A stretch of 64,000 bases of DNA from an uncultured Coriobacteriaceae bacterium (GTDB lineage: Bacteria; Actinomycetota; Coriobacteriia; Coriobacteriales; Atopobiaceae). The notes under the pieces are model-generated. The model saw only the letters and a list, made by a program, of their open reading frames with translations, did no database searches and was not told the DNA's origin. Each line of letters begins with the position of its first letter. The first letter of the stretch is position 1. Both the position numbers and the translations under genes were made by a program. The stretch lies in assembly GCA_902798915.1 (NCBI GenBank), contig CADBYM010000011.1, forward strand, positions 20,584 through 84,583, read 5' to 3'. Positions 1-9,802 of this stretch are shown one piece after another.

Positions 1-1
1 C

Positions 2-967
2 AACATCCAGCAGGTAAAGCTCTTCCAGAACGCAGCCGAAGTCGTCGAGAAGCTCAAGAACCCCGACATCAAGACCGTCGCCGTGGTGGGCGCGGGCTAC
101 ATCGGCGTCGAGCTCGCCGAGGCCTTCCAGCGCAACGGGCGCCACACGCTGCTCGTGGACATGGCCCCCACCTGCATGGCAAACAACTTTGACCCCGAGT
201 TCTCTGAGCTCATGGCAAAGAACCTCGAGGACAACGGCATCGAGGCGCACTATGGCGAGGGCGTCGACCACTTCGAGGGCGTTGACGGCAAGGTCACGAA
301 GCTCGTCACCGACAAGGGCGCCTACGACGTGGACATGGTATGCGTGTGCATCGGCTTCCGTCCCAACAACGGGCTCGTGGCAGAGAGCGGTATGAAGCTC
401 CATACCAACGGCGCCATCCTAGTCGACCGCCACCAGCAGACGAGCATCCCCGACGTGTACGCCGTCGGCGATTGCGCGACCATCTTCAACAACGGCCTCG
501 ACGGCGCGCCGGGCTACATCGCGCTGGCTTCCAACGCAGTGCGCTCGGGCATTGTGGCCGGCCACAACATCTGTGGCACCGCACTCGAGACCCCCGGCGT
601 GCAGGGCTCCAGCGGCATTTGCATCTTTGACCTCAAGATGGTCTCGACCGGCCTCACCGAGGCGGCGGCCAAGCGTGCGGGCATCGACGTGAAGACCACC
701 ACGGTCACCGGCCCCCAGAAGGCGCCCTTCGTCGAGCACGACAACCCCGACACCACCATCAAGATCGTCTACGATGCCAAGACGCGCGCGATTCTCGGCG
801 CCCAGCTCGCGAGCACCTACGACATGAGCGGCAACATCAACATGTTCAGCCTGGCCGTGGAGCGCAAGGTCACCATCGACGAGCTCGCACTGCTCGACAT
901 CTTCTTCTTGCCGCACTTCAACGCACCGTACAACTACATGACGGTGGCGGCACTGCAGGCCGAGTGA
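2..967 (+). CDS. nox: NADH oxidase, FAD-dependent (5' truncated by window edge)
   Basis: C-terminal 321 residues of a pyridine-nucleotide-disulfide oxidoreductase of the NADH oxidase / CoA-disulfide reductase family. The NADH-binding Rossmann motif GAGYIG is near the start, the second FAD motif YAVGDCA is in the middle, and the dimerisation domain ends with the signature LLDIFFLPHFN..YNY typical of H2O-forming NADH oxidases. Such enzymes reduce O2 with NADH in the cytoplasm, regenerating NAD+ and detoxifying oxygen in fermenters. The first Rossmann fold and the redox-active cysteine lie upstream of the window, so water- versus peroxide-forming activity cannot be settled here. The reading frame is open from base 2. 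A strong hairpin follows 38 nt after the stop. Confidence 0.88.
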   Translation, partial: NIQQVKLFQNAAEVVEKLKNPDIKTVAVVGAGYIGVELAEAFQRNGRHTLLVDMAPTCMANNFDPEFSELMAKNLEDNGIEAHYGEGVDHFEGVDGKVTKLVTDKGAYDVDMVCVCIGFRPNNGLVAESGMKLHTNGAILVDRHQQTSIPDVYAVGDCATIFNNGLDGAPGYIALASNAVRSGIVAGHNICGTALETPGVQGSSGICIFDLKMVSTGLTEAAAKRAGIDVKTTTVTGPQKAPFVEHDNPDTTIKIVYDAKTRAILGAQLASTYDMSGNINMFSLAVERKVTIDELALLDIFFLPHFNAPYNYMTVAALQAE

Positions 968-1005
968 CAAAACCTAGCCCATAGGGGTTCACTGGAAACC
1001 CACGG

Positions 1006-1051
1006 AAGAACTGCCCCTTGATGATCGGCTGTCCATCAAGGGGCAGTTCTT
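1006..1051 (+). terminator. Perfect 18-bp inverted repeat after the NADH oxidase gene
   Basis: Arms 1006-1023 and 1034-1051 are exact reverse complements (core AACTGCCCCTTGATG) around a 10-nt loop. It lies 38 nt after the nox stop and is a plausible Rho-independent terminator, although no long T run follows. A third partial copy of the right arm (AAGGGGTAGTTCT) lies at 1058-1070, which hints at a repeat element rather than a simple terminator. Confidence 0.5.
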
Positions 1052-1080
1052 GTGTGCAAGGGGTAGTTCTCTCGCGGACC

Positions 1081-1224
1081 CTATCCGACGAGGTCGCTGA
1101 TGGCCTGCACGAGCACGTCCACCTCATCCTCGGTGTTGTACATACCAAAGCTGATGCGCACCATGATCGTCTCACAGAAACGGCAGAGCCCCTCTCTAAT
1201 GCCCGTTGTGATATGCTCACATTG
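1081..1224 (-). pseudogene. Remnant of a class V aminotransferase / cysteine desulfurase C-terminus
   Basis: On the minus strand an open frame of 47 codons ends in VRISFGMYNTEDEVD, the characteristic C-terminal motif of class V aminotransferases (SufS/NifS/Csd type), followed by a normal helix and a TAG stop. A TGA lies just upstream (1225-1227) and no start codon, PLP-lysine or N-terminal domain is present in the flanking DNA. It is therefore a gene stump, probably left by a deletion joining it to the upstream region of the c-di-GMP gene. Only about the last 30 residues are recognisable. Confidence 0.55.
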
Positions 1225-1281
1225 TCAAATGAGATACCATATTTGCGCTGCTAGCCAACTCCCCCGTCGAAGGAGCGCGCC

Positions 1282-4200
1282 ATGTGCGAGCCATGTCCCG
1301 TCTCTTTTGAGGACCACCTTATACTGAATAGCGAGGCTCTCCCGGGCGGATTTGTCCGCTACTACGCCGACGGAGACGAAGAAATCATCCATGCAAATAG
1401 GTATGTAATCGACCTCTTCGAGTGCGAATCGGCTCAGGACTTCCTCGAACTCACGCAAGGAACCTTCAAGCACTTCGTCTACGACGAGGACCTTGCAGCC
1501 GCCGAGGAGAGCATCTGGAGCCAAGTGCGCAACCGCGACAAGCTCGACCATGTGTACTATCGCATACGGACGAAGTCAGGCGCGCTGGTTACCGTCGTGG
1601 AGCACGGCAAGCTGGTGAGCGATTCCGAGTACGGTCACCCCATTTTCGAGATGTTCGTGAGCCGCGTGTCCCCCACGAGTGCTGTCGACTGGCTCACTGG
1701 ACTTTCGGCTATGACGCGCTTCCACGAACTGGCACGCATAGCCACATCCATGTTCGCAGACATCGAGCAGCGAACCGTCGCCATAGCGCTCGACATCACA
1801 GGCATGAAGGCGTTCAACACGCGCTACGGAAGAGCCGAGGGAGACCGGCTCCTACGCGCCTTCGCCGACGCGTTGCGCACCCAGTTTGGCAGCGAGGCGT
1901 GCTCGCGCTTCGGAGAGGATCACTTCTACGCCTTTGCCCCAGAAAAAAGCGCCGAGAAGAAGGTCACGACGCTGTTTGACGACTTCGCTTCCGCCGACTT
2001 CAAACACGTGCCTCCCGTGCGCGCGGGACTGTATGCGTGCGACGAGCATGACGACATCGTTGACGTCGGATTCGATCGTGCCAAGACTGCCTGCGACCTG
2101 GATCGTGCGACATGGCAATCGCACCTCACGTGGTTCACGGACCAGATGGGCACGGATGTCCAACTGCACAATCACGTGCTCGAGAGCCTCGACCGTGCCA
2201 TCGCAGAAGGCTGGATTCGCCCTTATTACCAACCCGTCGTGCGCTCGTCCACGGGCATGATTTGCGAAGAGGAGGCCTTGGCGCGCTGGATAGACCCAGA
2301 GCACGGCTTGCTGCCCCCCGACAAGTTCATACCGGTGCTCGAGAATGCCTCGCTCCTGCATCGCTTGGACCTGCACATCGTCGACTGCGTGCTGGCGGAC
2401 TTCGCAAGGAAGCGTGAGTTGGGGATCTCCATCGTACCCGTCTCGGTAAACATCTCGTACCGAGACCTCGCGTGCTTCGAGGTCGCGCACGAGATTGCCG
2501 CTCGCGCGGATGCGCTGGACGTACCGCGTGACCTGCTGCACGTCGAGTTCACCGAGTCCGCCATCCATTCCGACCCTGAGCTCTTCATGGCGCAGGTAAG
2601 GGCACTGCACGATGCGGGATTCGAGGTGTGGCTCGATGACTTCGGCAGTGGCTACTCCTCGCTCAACGTACTGCAGCGCTATGAGTTTGACGTCGTCAAG
2701 CTCGACATGGAGTTCATACGTGGCGCAGCAAAGCACTGGAAGAAGGCCCGCTCGATCGTCGCGGGCATCGTGAGAATGGCGAAGAGGATTGGCCTGCGCT
2801 CGCTCGCCGAGGGCGTCGAGACCAAGGAGCAGGCGTCCTTCCTCGAGAGCATTGGGTGCGACATGCTGCAAGGCTACCTCTTCTCGCCACCGCGCTCGCT
2901 CGACCAGATCGCACTCGCCCTTGGAACTTCGCACGACATCGTCCGTGAGCCTCGCGAGGAAGAGCCCTATTGGAATGCCGTATGCAACCTCAGCCTCACG
3001 GACTTCTCGGAATACGATGACGGCCAAGGCATCGAGGGCATCTCCATCTCCGAGTTCCCGGCCGGTGTGTTGGAGCTGCGAGGCGACGAGTGGTTCGTCG
3101 TGCGCGACAACCGTTCCTTTGGCGAGTTCTTGGAGCGCAAGGGCCTCGTACGGGAAGGCCATTCCGGCCTACGCATCAATCGCGTGCAGCGCAGTCTCGA
3201 CGTCGAGTTCTTCGCAGCTTGCGATCGCAGCGAGGCATCCGGGACGTGGGAACTAATCGCGGGGAGGCTCGAGTACGGGTCCGGCTTCCAGTTCTACACC
3301 ATGCCCGTCTCGTCCACGCGCGACGCAAGCGCCTACGTCGTGGTGGGCGTGCCCACCATGCTCGGTACGGCGTTGGGTTCCTACGGCGACGTGCCCGTCG
3401 GCTACGCCGTCTTCCGTGTGATTCTGAACGAAGACGGCGATGCGGTAATCGACGCGGAATACGTATACGCCAACGATCTCTATCGCACGTGGGCAGGTTT
3501 TGGCGACGTAGACCTCACGGGACGCTCGTTCCTCGAGACGACCCCGAACGCAAGCAAGATGTGGTTCCCGTACTGCTACCGTGCTGCCGTGCTCGGCGAG
3601 GAGATGCACGACACCGTCTTTAGCCCCGAGACGGGCCACTGGCTGAGCTTTCACATCGCGCCGTCACCCATAGAGGGCTGCTGCGTGTACGCGTTCTCGC
3701 AAGCGGACGAGGAACATCGCGAACGCGAGGAGATGCAGGTAGGCCTCGACACGTCCGACCTCATCATTCGCATTGCAGACGCGCTCAACGGGGAACCCAG
3801 CTACGACGCGGCCATGAACCGCATGCTCGAGATTATGAGCGAGGTCATCCATCCCGAACGCCTATACATCTTCGAGTATGGGGAGACAACGGTAAGCAAC
3901 ACCTTCGAGTGGTGCGCCGAGGGCATCGAGCCACAGATCGATACGCTCCAGGACTTGGACTTCAGTGAGTTCGAGACGTGGGAGCGCATGCTTTCTCGCG
4001 AGCCTATCGTGGTGATTCCCAACGTGGAGGAAGTGAAGCAGACGGACCCGCGCATGTACTGGCAGCTTTCCCGTCAAGGCATCACCCATGTGTTGGCAAC
4101 CCCCTTCTACGACGGCGACCGGCTGCTGGGTTACCTCGGTGCCGACAACTACATGCTGAAGGAGGACCTGGACTCCATACGCGTGCTCAAGACGGTGGCG

Positions 4201-4740
4201 TCGTTCGTCGGCGGGCGCATCGCCAATCGTCGGTTGATGGACAAGGTCGCGCGAATGGCGACACACGACGATCTGACGGGCCTCCCCAACCGCAAGGGCG
4301 TGGACATCGCCATTGCCAAGCGGCTCAATGAAGGCAAAGGCGAGCCCTACGCACTCGCCCTCATGGATATCGATGACTTCAAGATCGCAAACGACGTATG
4401 CGGCCATGAGCTTGGCGATACTGGCCTGTGCACGATTGCGCGCGAGGCGGAACGCATATTCCCCAAGGGATCGATTATCGGTCGTAATGGCAGCGACGAA
4501 TTCGTGGTCATGGTGTTTGGCGACGGCGCGCAGCGCATGGGAGACTGCTTGGACGAACTGATGAGCGTGGACCTCACCTGCGAGCATGCGGGCAAGAGCC
4601 ACACGTTCGAGCTGTCCGCGGGCTTTGTCTGCTATCCCGAGCAGGTGGACGACCTGCACGGCGCCTATTCGAAGGCATTTGCAGCCCTGCATGACGTGAA
4701 GAGCTCGGGCAAGCACGGGTACCTGCAGTACTCGGCATGA
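1282..4740 (+). CDS. Multidomain PAS-GGDEF-EAL-PAS-GAF-GGDEF c-di-GMP protein
   Basis: 1152 residues. Order seen: PAS-like sensor (about 15-130); degenerate GGDEF (about 140-285, signature replaced by RFGEDHF near 210); EAL phosphodiesterase (about 295-550) with EAL near 330, DDFGSGYSSL near 452 and AEGVET intact; a second PAS-like stretch (about 570-800); a GAF-like stretch (about 820-970); and a C-terminal GGDEF (about 985-1150) with DDLTGLPNR and GSDEF. The EAL domain keeps its metal and substrate residues, so c-di-GMP hydrolysis is likely. The last GGDEF has Ser for the second Gly, a tolerated variant, so synthesis is possible. No membrane segment is evident, so it is probably a cytosolic sensor. 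AAGGAG (1270-1275) lies 6 nt before the ATG. It stands alone; the next gene (hsdR) is convergent. Confidence 0.9.
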   Translation: MCEPCPVSFEDHLILNSEALPGGFVRYYADGDEEIIHANRYVIDLFECESAQDFLELTQGTFKHFVYDEDLAAAEESIWSQVRNRDKLDHVYYRIRTKSGALVTVVEHGKLVSDSEYGHPIFEMFVSRVSPTSAVDWLTGLSAMTRFHELARIATSMFADIEQRTVAIALDITGMKAFNTRYGRAEGDRLLRAFADALRTQFGSEACSRFGEDHFYAFAPEKSAEKKVTTLFDDFASADFKHVPPVRAGLYACDEHDDIVDVGFDRAKTACDLDRATWQSHLTWFTDQMGTDVQLHNHVLESLDRAIAEGWIRPYYQPVVRSSTGMICEEEALARWIDPEHGLLPPDKFIPVLENASLLHRLDLHIVDCVLADFARKRELGISIVPVSVNISYRDLACFEVAHEIAARADALDVPRDLLHVEFTESAIHSDPELFMAQVRALHDAGFEVWLDDFGSGYSSLNVLQRYEFDVVKLDMEFIRGAAKHWKKARSIVAGIVRMAKRIGLRSLAEGVETKEQASFLESIGCDMLQGYLFSPPRSLDQIALALGTSHDIVREPREEEPYWNAVCNLSLTDFSEYDDGQGIEGISISEFPAGVLELRGDEWFVVRDNRSFGEFLERKGLVREGHSGLRINRVQRSLDVEFFAACDRSEASGTWELIAGRLEYGSGFQFYTMPVSSTRDASAYVVVGVPTMLGTALGSYGDVPVGYAVFRVILNEDGDAVIDAEYVYANDLYRTWAGFGDVDLTGRSFLETTPNASKMWFPYCYRAAVLGEEMHDTVFSPETGHWLSFHIAPSPIEGCCVYAFSQADEEHREREEMQVGLDTSDLIIRIADALNGEPSYDAAMNRMLEIMSEVIHPERLYIFEYGETTVSNTFEWCAEGIEPQIDTLQDLDFSEFETWERMLSREPIVVIPNVEEVKQTDPRMYWQLSRQGITHVLATPFYDGDRLLGYLGADNYMLKEDLDSIRVLKTVASFVGGRIANRRLMDKVARMATHDDLTGLPNRKGVDIAIAKRLNEGKGEPYALALMDIDDFKIANDVCGHELGDTGLCTIAREAERIFPKGSIIGRNGSDEFVVMVFGDGAQRMGDCLDELMSVDLTCEHAGKSHTFELSAGFVCYPEQVDDLHGAYSKAFAALHDVKSSGKHGYLQYSA

Positions 4741-4807
4741 GGCCGTGGCGCAGGCATGCTGAAGCTGGCGCCCTGCGGAACGGGCAGCGATTCGAACGGC
4801 GACAACA

Positions 4808-7800
4808 TCAATCGAGGTCAAATCCACCAGAGAGGATGAACTCCCGGAGGAGCTTGTCGACCATAATGGACACCTTGAACGGCGGAACTGGCCTGCCGGC
4901 GCGCTTGGAGAAGTACGCCCGAGCGCTCTTGGCATCGACGGTCTTCTTGAGCGCATCAAGTCGACCAAACTCGTTGATGTTGGCTTCGGTCACGTGCTGG
5001 GCCATGATTGAGCGCAGATTCTCGGCATTGACGCCAAGGGCATTCACCAGCGCCTGAACTTGTCCGGCCTTTCCACGCGCCTGGTATTCATTGATGTAGT
5101 CCATGAAGGTCATGTCCGGCCGTATCACGAGGTCGAAGCCCTGTGCCGCTTGTATGACGAGGTCGGCATACCGCTGCTGCTCCCGGTCAAGCCGAGCGAA
5201 TGAGCCGTGCAGCTCATCGAGTATGGCCTCCAACTCAGCAGCATCCCCACCCGCCGAGAGTCGCTTGAGCCACTTCTCGAAGTTAGCGTTCATGTAAGCG
5301 GTGTCGATGTGGCCCGTGTCGATTTCGGTGAGGTAGCCATGAATGTCGTAGGGCACGTCGGGATTCGCCCCTTCCTCTCCCGGAGTAAACAACTCCTTGT
5401 AGCGGAGGGCAAGCACGAGGTAGTCGTTCTCACCAAAACCGAGCGTGACCTCAGTGCCGTCATCAAGTGTGTAGGAGAGCTCATCCCATGTGAAGCCTTG
5501 AATCTTGGCTGCCTCGAGCGTATCCGCAAGCTCCTTGAAGAGCTTCGCGAACTTTGCCTTAGCAGCATCGGAAGAAGGCAGGCTTTCGAAGTCCTCGACC
5601 CCTTCTGCCGCAAAGAGGCTGCAGATCTGCTCGTACACGTCGTTCGCCCAGCGCAGGTTGGCGTCAAGCTTGCTCGCGAAGAGGCCCATGGGCCTATCCC
5701 CAGAGTAAAGACGCACGGCATCCTCCACGTTTTGCTCCATGGTGTGGGGATAGCGGTAGTAGCGTATCGTCCCGAAGGGCTTATCGGGTCCGAAGAGTCG
5801 ATTGGTACGGCTGAATGCTTGGATTAGGTGCTCGTAGGTCAGGACCTTGTCTAGGTACAGGGTGTTCACCCACTTGGAGTCGAACCCCGTGAGCATTTGG
5901 TCGACAACTATGAGCAGGTCAATCTGCTCATCCGGCCTCTTCTCGATACCCGCGTACGGACGCTTGTGGGCGAGCCTTGCGGCCACGTCACGCTTGAAGG
6001 CCGCATGGCTCGAGATGCCGTAGTCTTTGCCATAGAGCTTGTTGTAGCCTTCCAGAAGCTCGAGTAGTCCGTTCTCCTTGTATAGGGCCCCCTCGTTGTT
6101 GTCGATGTTTGGATCAAAGAGGCCTGTCACCTTAAGCTCGGGATGCCCGTCGCGGAATAGCCGGTAGTAGCTGATGGCCTCTGCGATGCTGTTGGTAGCT
6201 AGGATGGCATGGAACTTGCCCGCCTGGCTGAGCGTGGTCCATCCGTCAGCGATATCCTCCACGACCTTCACCAAATGCTCGGGATTGCCGCATCCGTCGG
6301 TCCCACGGTACTGGCTGCCTGGGATGTAGTGCTCTATGCCGTGAACCACGCTGCCATCCACCTCTCGCAGCGTATCGGCCATGGGCAGCCCCATGAAGCG
6401 CAGGTACACCTTCTTCTTCGCAGAATCCGCCATAGCATCGGCAACCGAGCTCGCCCTCGCCTTGTCCAACGCCACCCTCTCGCGCAAGTCCTTGTCACGA
6501 TACGTGAGCACCTTGTACGGGTCGAAGCCGAGCACGTTGCGGTCGCGGATACCGTCGGCGATGCTGTAGCGGTGAAGCTCGTCGCCAAACACATCCACCG
6601 TGGTGTTCTGCTTCTTCTGGTTCTCGTCGTGGATGGGCGTACCCGTAAAGCCAAAGAACATGGCACAGGGGAACGTCTTGCGTATCGTCTGCATCATATC
6701 GCCGAAGGTTGAGCGGTGACACTCATCCACGATGTACACGATGTGCTTGGCCCGGATTCGCTCGAGGTCTCGCGTATTCGTCACATCGTCAGTAATGTTG
6801 CTCATCTTTTGGATGGACGTGACGATGAGTGTATTGGCCGGGTCGTCGCTCTTAAGCTTCGCTACCAGCACGTCCGTATTCTCCGTCGCTTGAACGCTTT
6901 GCGAATCATCGGCAAAGTTGCGGTACTCGTCGAGTGACTGCGTCCCCAACTCGATGCGGTCCACGAGAAACACAACCTTGTCAGCATCTTTGGAAGTGGC
7001 GATGAGCTGCGCGCTCTTGAAGCTGGTCATCGTCTTTCCGGATCCCGTGGTGTGCCACACATGGCCGCCGTGACTGCTTGCCTTGTCCCACTTCGACTGC
7101 CGGACGAGTCCCGAAATGCGTGATGCAGCGTAGTATTGGTAGCTGCGCATTACCTTGAGCGTATTGTCCTTGCCGTCGGCAACCGAGTAGAAGCCGATGA
7201 GTTGGTGGGCCATGGGGATGGAGAGAAGGTCGCGGGCAACGTCCTTCCAATAGTTGACCGGCTCGTTGTCGAAATCTGCCCAGTGAAAGTTGTACGCCTC
7301 GAAGTCACCGTTCGCGCCGGGATTGGCAAAGTAGACGGTATCGTCGGGATTCATGGCTACAAAGACCTGCACGAGCGAAAAGAGCCTCGTGAACACACCC
7401 TCATGGGCATACTTGCGGATCTGGTCGCGGGCTTGGCTAATGGGGACCCCGCTGCGTTTGAGCTCGATGTGGATGAGCGGCATGCCGTTTATCAGAAGCA
7501 TCACGTCGCCACGACGCTGTGGCAGCATCTTGCTCTTTGTGGAGAAATGCGGTTGCCTTGCGATTTGGTAGCGGCTGCGTCCGCCTGCGATTTCGGCTCG
7601 GTCGTAGATGTGCAGGCTGACTTGCTTGCCGAAGTGCAACGAGTCGGCTTCGTTATCCCGCGTAATGGTCACCGTCTTGCCATTGATGAAGCCGTTCAGG
7701 CGCATGGGAGTTCGCAGCTCGACGACCTGCTCGATAATCTGGGCCATCTCGCCATTCGTGAGAGGCTGGCCATTCAGACGGTCGATACCCTTGTTGTTAT

Positions 7801-7942
7801 CGAAGAGTATCTGCGCCCAATTGTCGAGCAGGTCCTGCTCGGAGGGGTGCACGAGCGTGCCGTTCCTCCACCCGTAGTCCCTTTCGAGCACACCGACCAG
7901 CGCGTCCTCGAAAGCCTGCTCGCTTGTGAACACGTCCGCCAT
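4808..7942 (-). CDS. hsdR: Type I restriction enzyme, R (motor/endonuclease) subunit
   Basis: 1044 residues, a normal HsdR length. An N-terminal PD-(D/E)XK nuclease carries IELKRSG near residue 160. The SF2 translocase has Walker A HTTGSGKT (near 300), Walker B DECHRS (near 407) and FGFTGTP (near 432), with later helicase motifs around QAFSRTNR. HsdR joins the HsdM/HsdS methylase and cleaves unmethylated DNA after ATP-driven translocation. AGGAG 5 nt before the ATG supports this start. It is transcribed in the same direction as hsdM-hsdS but separated from them by the recombinase gene (opposite strand), the silent hsdS cassette and the DUF3990 module. It must therefore be expressed from its own promoter or by long readthrough. 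Confidence 0.95.
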   Translation of the reverse strand: MADVFTSEQAFEDALVGVLERDYGWRNGTLVHPSEQDLLDNWAQILFDNNKGIDRLNGQPLTNGEMAQIIEQVVELRTPMRLNGFINGKTVTITRDNEADSLHFGKQVSLHIYDRAEIAGGRSRYQIARQPHFSTKSKMLPQRRGDVMLLINGMPLIHIELKRSGVPISQARDQIRKYAHEGVFTRLFSLVQVFVAMNPDDTVYFANPGANGDFEAYNFHWADFDNEPVNYWKDVARDLLSIPMAHQLIGFYSVADGKDNTLKVMRSYQYYAASRISGLVRQSKWDKASSHGGHVWHTTGSGKTMTSFKSAQLIATSKDADKVVFLVDRIELGTQSLDEYRNFADDSQSVQATENTDVLVAKLKSDDPANTLIVTSIQKMSNITDDVTNTRDLERIRAKHIVYIVDECHRSTFGDMMQTIRKTFPCAMFFGFTGTPIHDENQKKQNTTVDVFGDELHRYSIADGIRDRNVLGFDPYKVLTYRDKDLRERVALDKARASSVADAMADSAKKKVYLRFMGLPMADTLREVDGSVVHGIEHYIPGSQYRGTDGCGNPEHLVKVVEDIADGWTTLSQAGKFHAILATNSIAEAISYYRLFRDGHPELKVTGLFDPNIDNNEGALYKENGLLELLEGYNKLYGKDYGISSHAAFKRDVAARLAHKRPYAGIEKRPDEQIDLLIVVDQMLTGFDSKWVNTLYLDKVLTYEHLIQAFSRTNRLFGPDKPFGTIRYYRYPHTMEQNVEDAVRLYSGDRPMGLFASKLDANLRWANDVYEQICSLFAAEGVEDFESLPSSDAAKAKFAKLFKELADTLEAAKIQGFTWDELSYTLDDGTEVTLGFGENDYLVLALRYKELFTPGEEGANPDVPYDIHGYLTEIDTGHIDTAYMNANFEKWLKRLSAGGDAAELEAILDELHGSFARLDREQQRYADLVIQAAQGFDLVIRPDMTFMDYINEYQARGKAGQVQALVNALGVNAENLRSIMAQHVTEANINEFGRLDALKKTVDAKSARAYFSKRAGRPVPPFKVSIMVDKLLREFILSGGFDLD

Positions 7943-8223
7943 CGCACGCTCCTAGCAGTAGAACCATCCGCCGTTGGACCAGAGGTAGACTCAGCATGAA
8001 CTATTCAAAAAAGACCCTGCGACATTGTCGAATCCTCTCATGCATCTTAACAAGTAATGCGGACTTGAGCTCGCACACGACGGTTTTCGGCAGCACTGAA
8101 AACTTCAATTCGCGCATTGCTCCGATCTTGCTGCAATCCGCACCAGCGTCTTCTTGATGTTGGAGCACCATTGCTGCATCGCCCTTCATCCGGGAGACGC
8201 CCGCGACGATGAAAGGATTAGCA

Positions 8224-9156
8224 ATGCTGAACGAATTGTCGAAGGATGACCTGTTCTGCGTGTTCTATAAGGAGTGGATCACGGTATACAAGGAAGGCGC
8301 GGTCAGACAGGTCACGCTCAACAAGTACCTGCTGGCGTTATCCTGGCTCGAGAAGCTCGTGCCTGACCTCAAGCTCAGCGACTTGGATCGCATCGCCTAC
8401 CAGAGCCTGCTCAATCATTACGCCAAAGACCACGAGCGGCAGACCACCATGGACTTTCACCACCTCCTCAAGGGCGCGGTTCTCGACGCGGTGGACGAAG
8501 GTCTAGTGCCGAGAGACCCCACGCGCAAAGCGATTGTCAAAGGCAAGACGCCGCGTCCGAAGAAGACCCGTTATCTGAATCAATTCGAACTGCACAAGCT
8601 CCTCGCAAGCCTCGACTTGGGAGAGATCATCGGTTGGGAGTGGTTCATCCTCCTCGTGGCAAAGACCGGTTTGCGGTTCTCCGAGGCCCTGGCGGTCACA
8701 CCAGCCGACTTTGACTTCAATCGACAAACGCTCTCCGTCAGCAAAACGTGGGACTACAAGAATGGTGGCGGCTTCGTACCGACCAAGAATCGTTCGTCGG
8801 TACGAAAGGTCCAGATCGATTGGCAGCTCATCGTACAGTTCTCGGTCCTCATAAAGAACCTCGCCAAGGATGAGCCCATGTTCGTCACCAAGGACAAGAA
8901 GGTGTACAACTCGACCGCAAACGACGTCCTTGCTCGCCTGTGCAAGCGCGCGGGTGTGCCGGTGATCTCGATTCACGGATTGCGCCATACCCACGCCTCG
9001 CTCTTGCTATTCGCCGGCGTCTCCATTGCCAGCGTCGCCAAGCGCCTGGGGCATGCCAGCATGAATACCACGGAAAAGACGTACCTGCACATCATCCAGG
9101 AGCTTGAGAACAAAGACGTCGATTTGGTAATGCGCTCACTCACGAGCCTCGTATAG
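8224..9156 (+). CDS. Tyrosine site-specific recombinase (hsdS-associated integrase)
   Basis: 310 residues from the ATG at 8224, preferred over 8209 because AAGGA lies 7 nt before it. An N-terminal SAM-like core-binding domain (about 1-105) is followed by the catalytic domain with Arg in TGLRFSEAL, a Lys in the beta-hairpin region, HGLRHTH, LGHAS and the nucleophile Tyr in EKTYLH. All catalytic residues look intact. Small integrases of this type beside hsdS genes commonly reshuffle target-recognition domains in phase-variable type I systems. It is the only plus-strand gene in the locus, and its last 21 nt overlap the end of the silent hsdS cassette. It is less likely to be a prophage integrase: no phage genes or att-like tRNA are nearby. 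Confidence 0.88.
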   Translation: MLNELSKDDLFCVFYKEWITVYKEGAVRQVTLNKYLLALSWLEKLVPDLKLSDLDRIAYQSLLNHYAKDHERQTTMDFHHLLKGAVLDAVDEGLVPRDPTRKAIVKGKTPRPKKTRYLNQFELHKLLASLDLGEIIGWEWFILLVAKTGLRFSEALAVTPADFDFNRQTLSVSKTWDYKNGGGFVPTKNRSSVRKVQIDWQLIVQFSVLIKNLAKDEPMFVTKDKKVYNSTANDVLARLCKRAGVPVISIHGLRHTHASLLLFAGVSIASVAKRLGHASMNTTEKTYLHIIQELENKDVDLVMRSLTSLV

Positions 9157-9191
9157 TAACGACAGCGTAAGTAATTCGGGCGACTCTCGTA

Positions 9192-9217
9192 GATGAAGGG
9201 TGATGAGGTTGTCGAGG
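9192..9217. repeat. hsdS conserved-segment repeat, cassette 3' boundary
   Basis: 26 nt (GATGAAGGGTGATGAGGTTG, continuing) identical to 11473-11498 in the central conserved region of the active hsdS. A diverged third copy starts near 10846 at the 3' end of that gene. It encodes the DNLITLH helix. Same orientation in all copies. Confidence 0.85.
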
Positions 9218-9675
9218 CGATTAAACAGAGCTCCTATCTCGCGTTGCTCTGCTTTATCGGTTGGTAGCATCAATTCCGTCTCGAAGAAATCCGAAGGAGC
9301 GATATTGAGCAGGCCGTGGTTTCTCGCTCCTTCCGCAGCAATAGCTTGGACCCCCTTGTACCATCGGTCAGTTTCGTAATATGTAACAAGAAACTGAGGG
9401 TCGATACCGAGCACCTCGAAAACGATGTACAGGGTCGATACGCAGCCCTTTTCGTATCTTTCAAGTCTCTTCACTGCACCCCAGGGACTGTCGGCTGACG
9501 TGCTCTTGTTGTAGGCAAACTCACCCCTGTGGAGGAGGTAGTAGCCGCTTAAGTCTGCGCTCGCAACTCGGTTGTTGAAGAACTCCGTCTGGTTCACGAG
9601 ACCATACTGCGCAGAGATAGTGAGCGGTAGCTGCGACTCAAGGTTGTCATTCTTGCGAGTGACACGACGGGTGAT

Positions 9676-9702
9676 CTCCCCCAGCTTACGCTGTTCCCAA
9701 GG
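9676..9702. repeat. hsdS conserved-segment repeat, cassette 5' boundary
   Basis: 27 nt ending CTTACGCTGTTCCCAAGG, matching 11339-11365 in the active hsdS at 26 of 27 positions. It encodes the WEQRKLGE segment that precedes TRD2. Same orientation as the active copy. Confidence 0.85.
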
Positions 9703-9802
9703 AAGGGAGTCTTGTGTTCCATACAGAGTCGATAGCATCCTAACGATGCTTCGGCCAATCACTTAAGCGCGATGGTCTGGACACCGGGCACTGCAAAGGC
9801 AC

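Larger units (their letters stand above)
9136..9762 (-). pseudogene. hsdS: Silent hsdS fragment carrying one target-recognition domain
   Basis: The minus-strand frame encodes one TRD preceded by PWEQRKLGE and followed by FNRLDNLITLH, exactly the conserved segments that flank each TRD of the intact hsdS at 10784-12010. The 26 residues before PWEQRK and the tail after TLHLRES do not resemble HsdS. The frame opens at a GTG with no ribosome site, and the second TRD and C-terminal conserved helix are missing. It is therefore a TRD cassette, not a working specificity subunit. Its DNA ends match repeats in the active gene (9192-9217 and 9676-9702), so it can act as a recombination donor. It lies in the same orientation as the active hsdS. 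Confidence 0.8.

Noticed and set aside
8001..8189. 62-codon minus-strand frame between hsdR and the recombinase gene
   Set aside because: No recognisable motif or convincing ribosome site, and it lies in an upstream region. Not supported as a gene.
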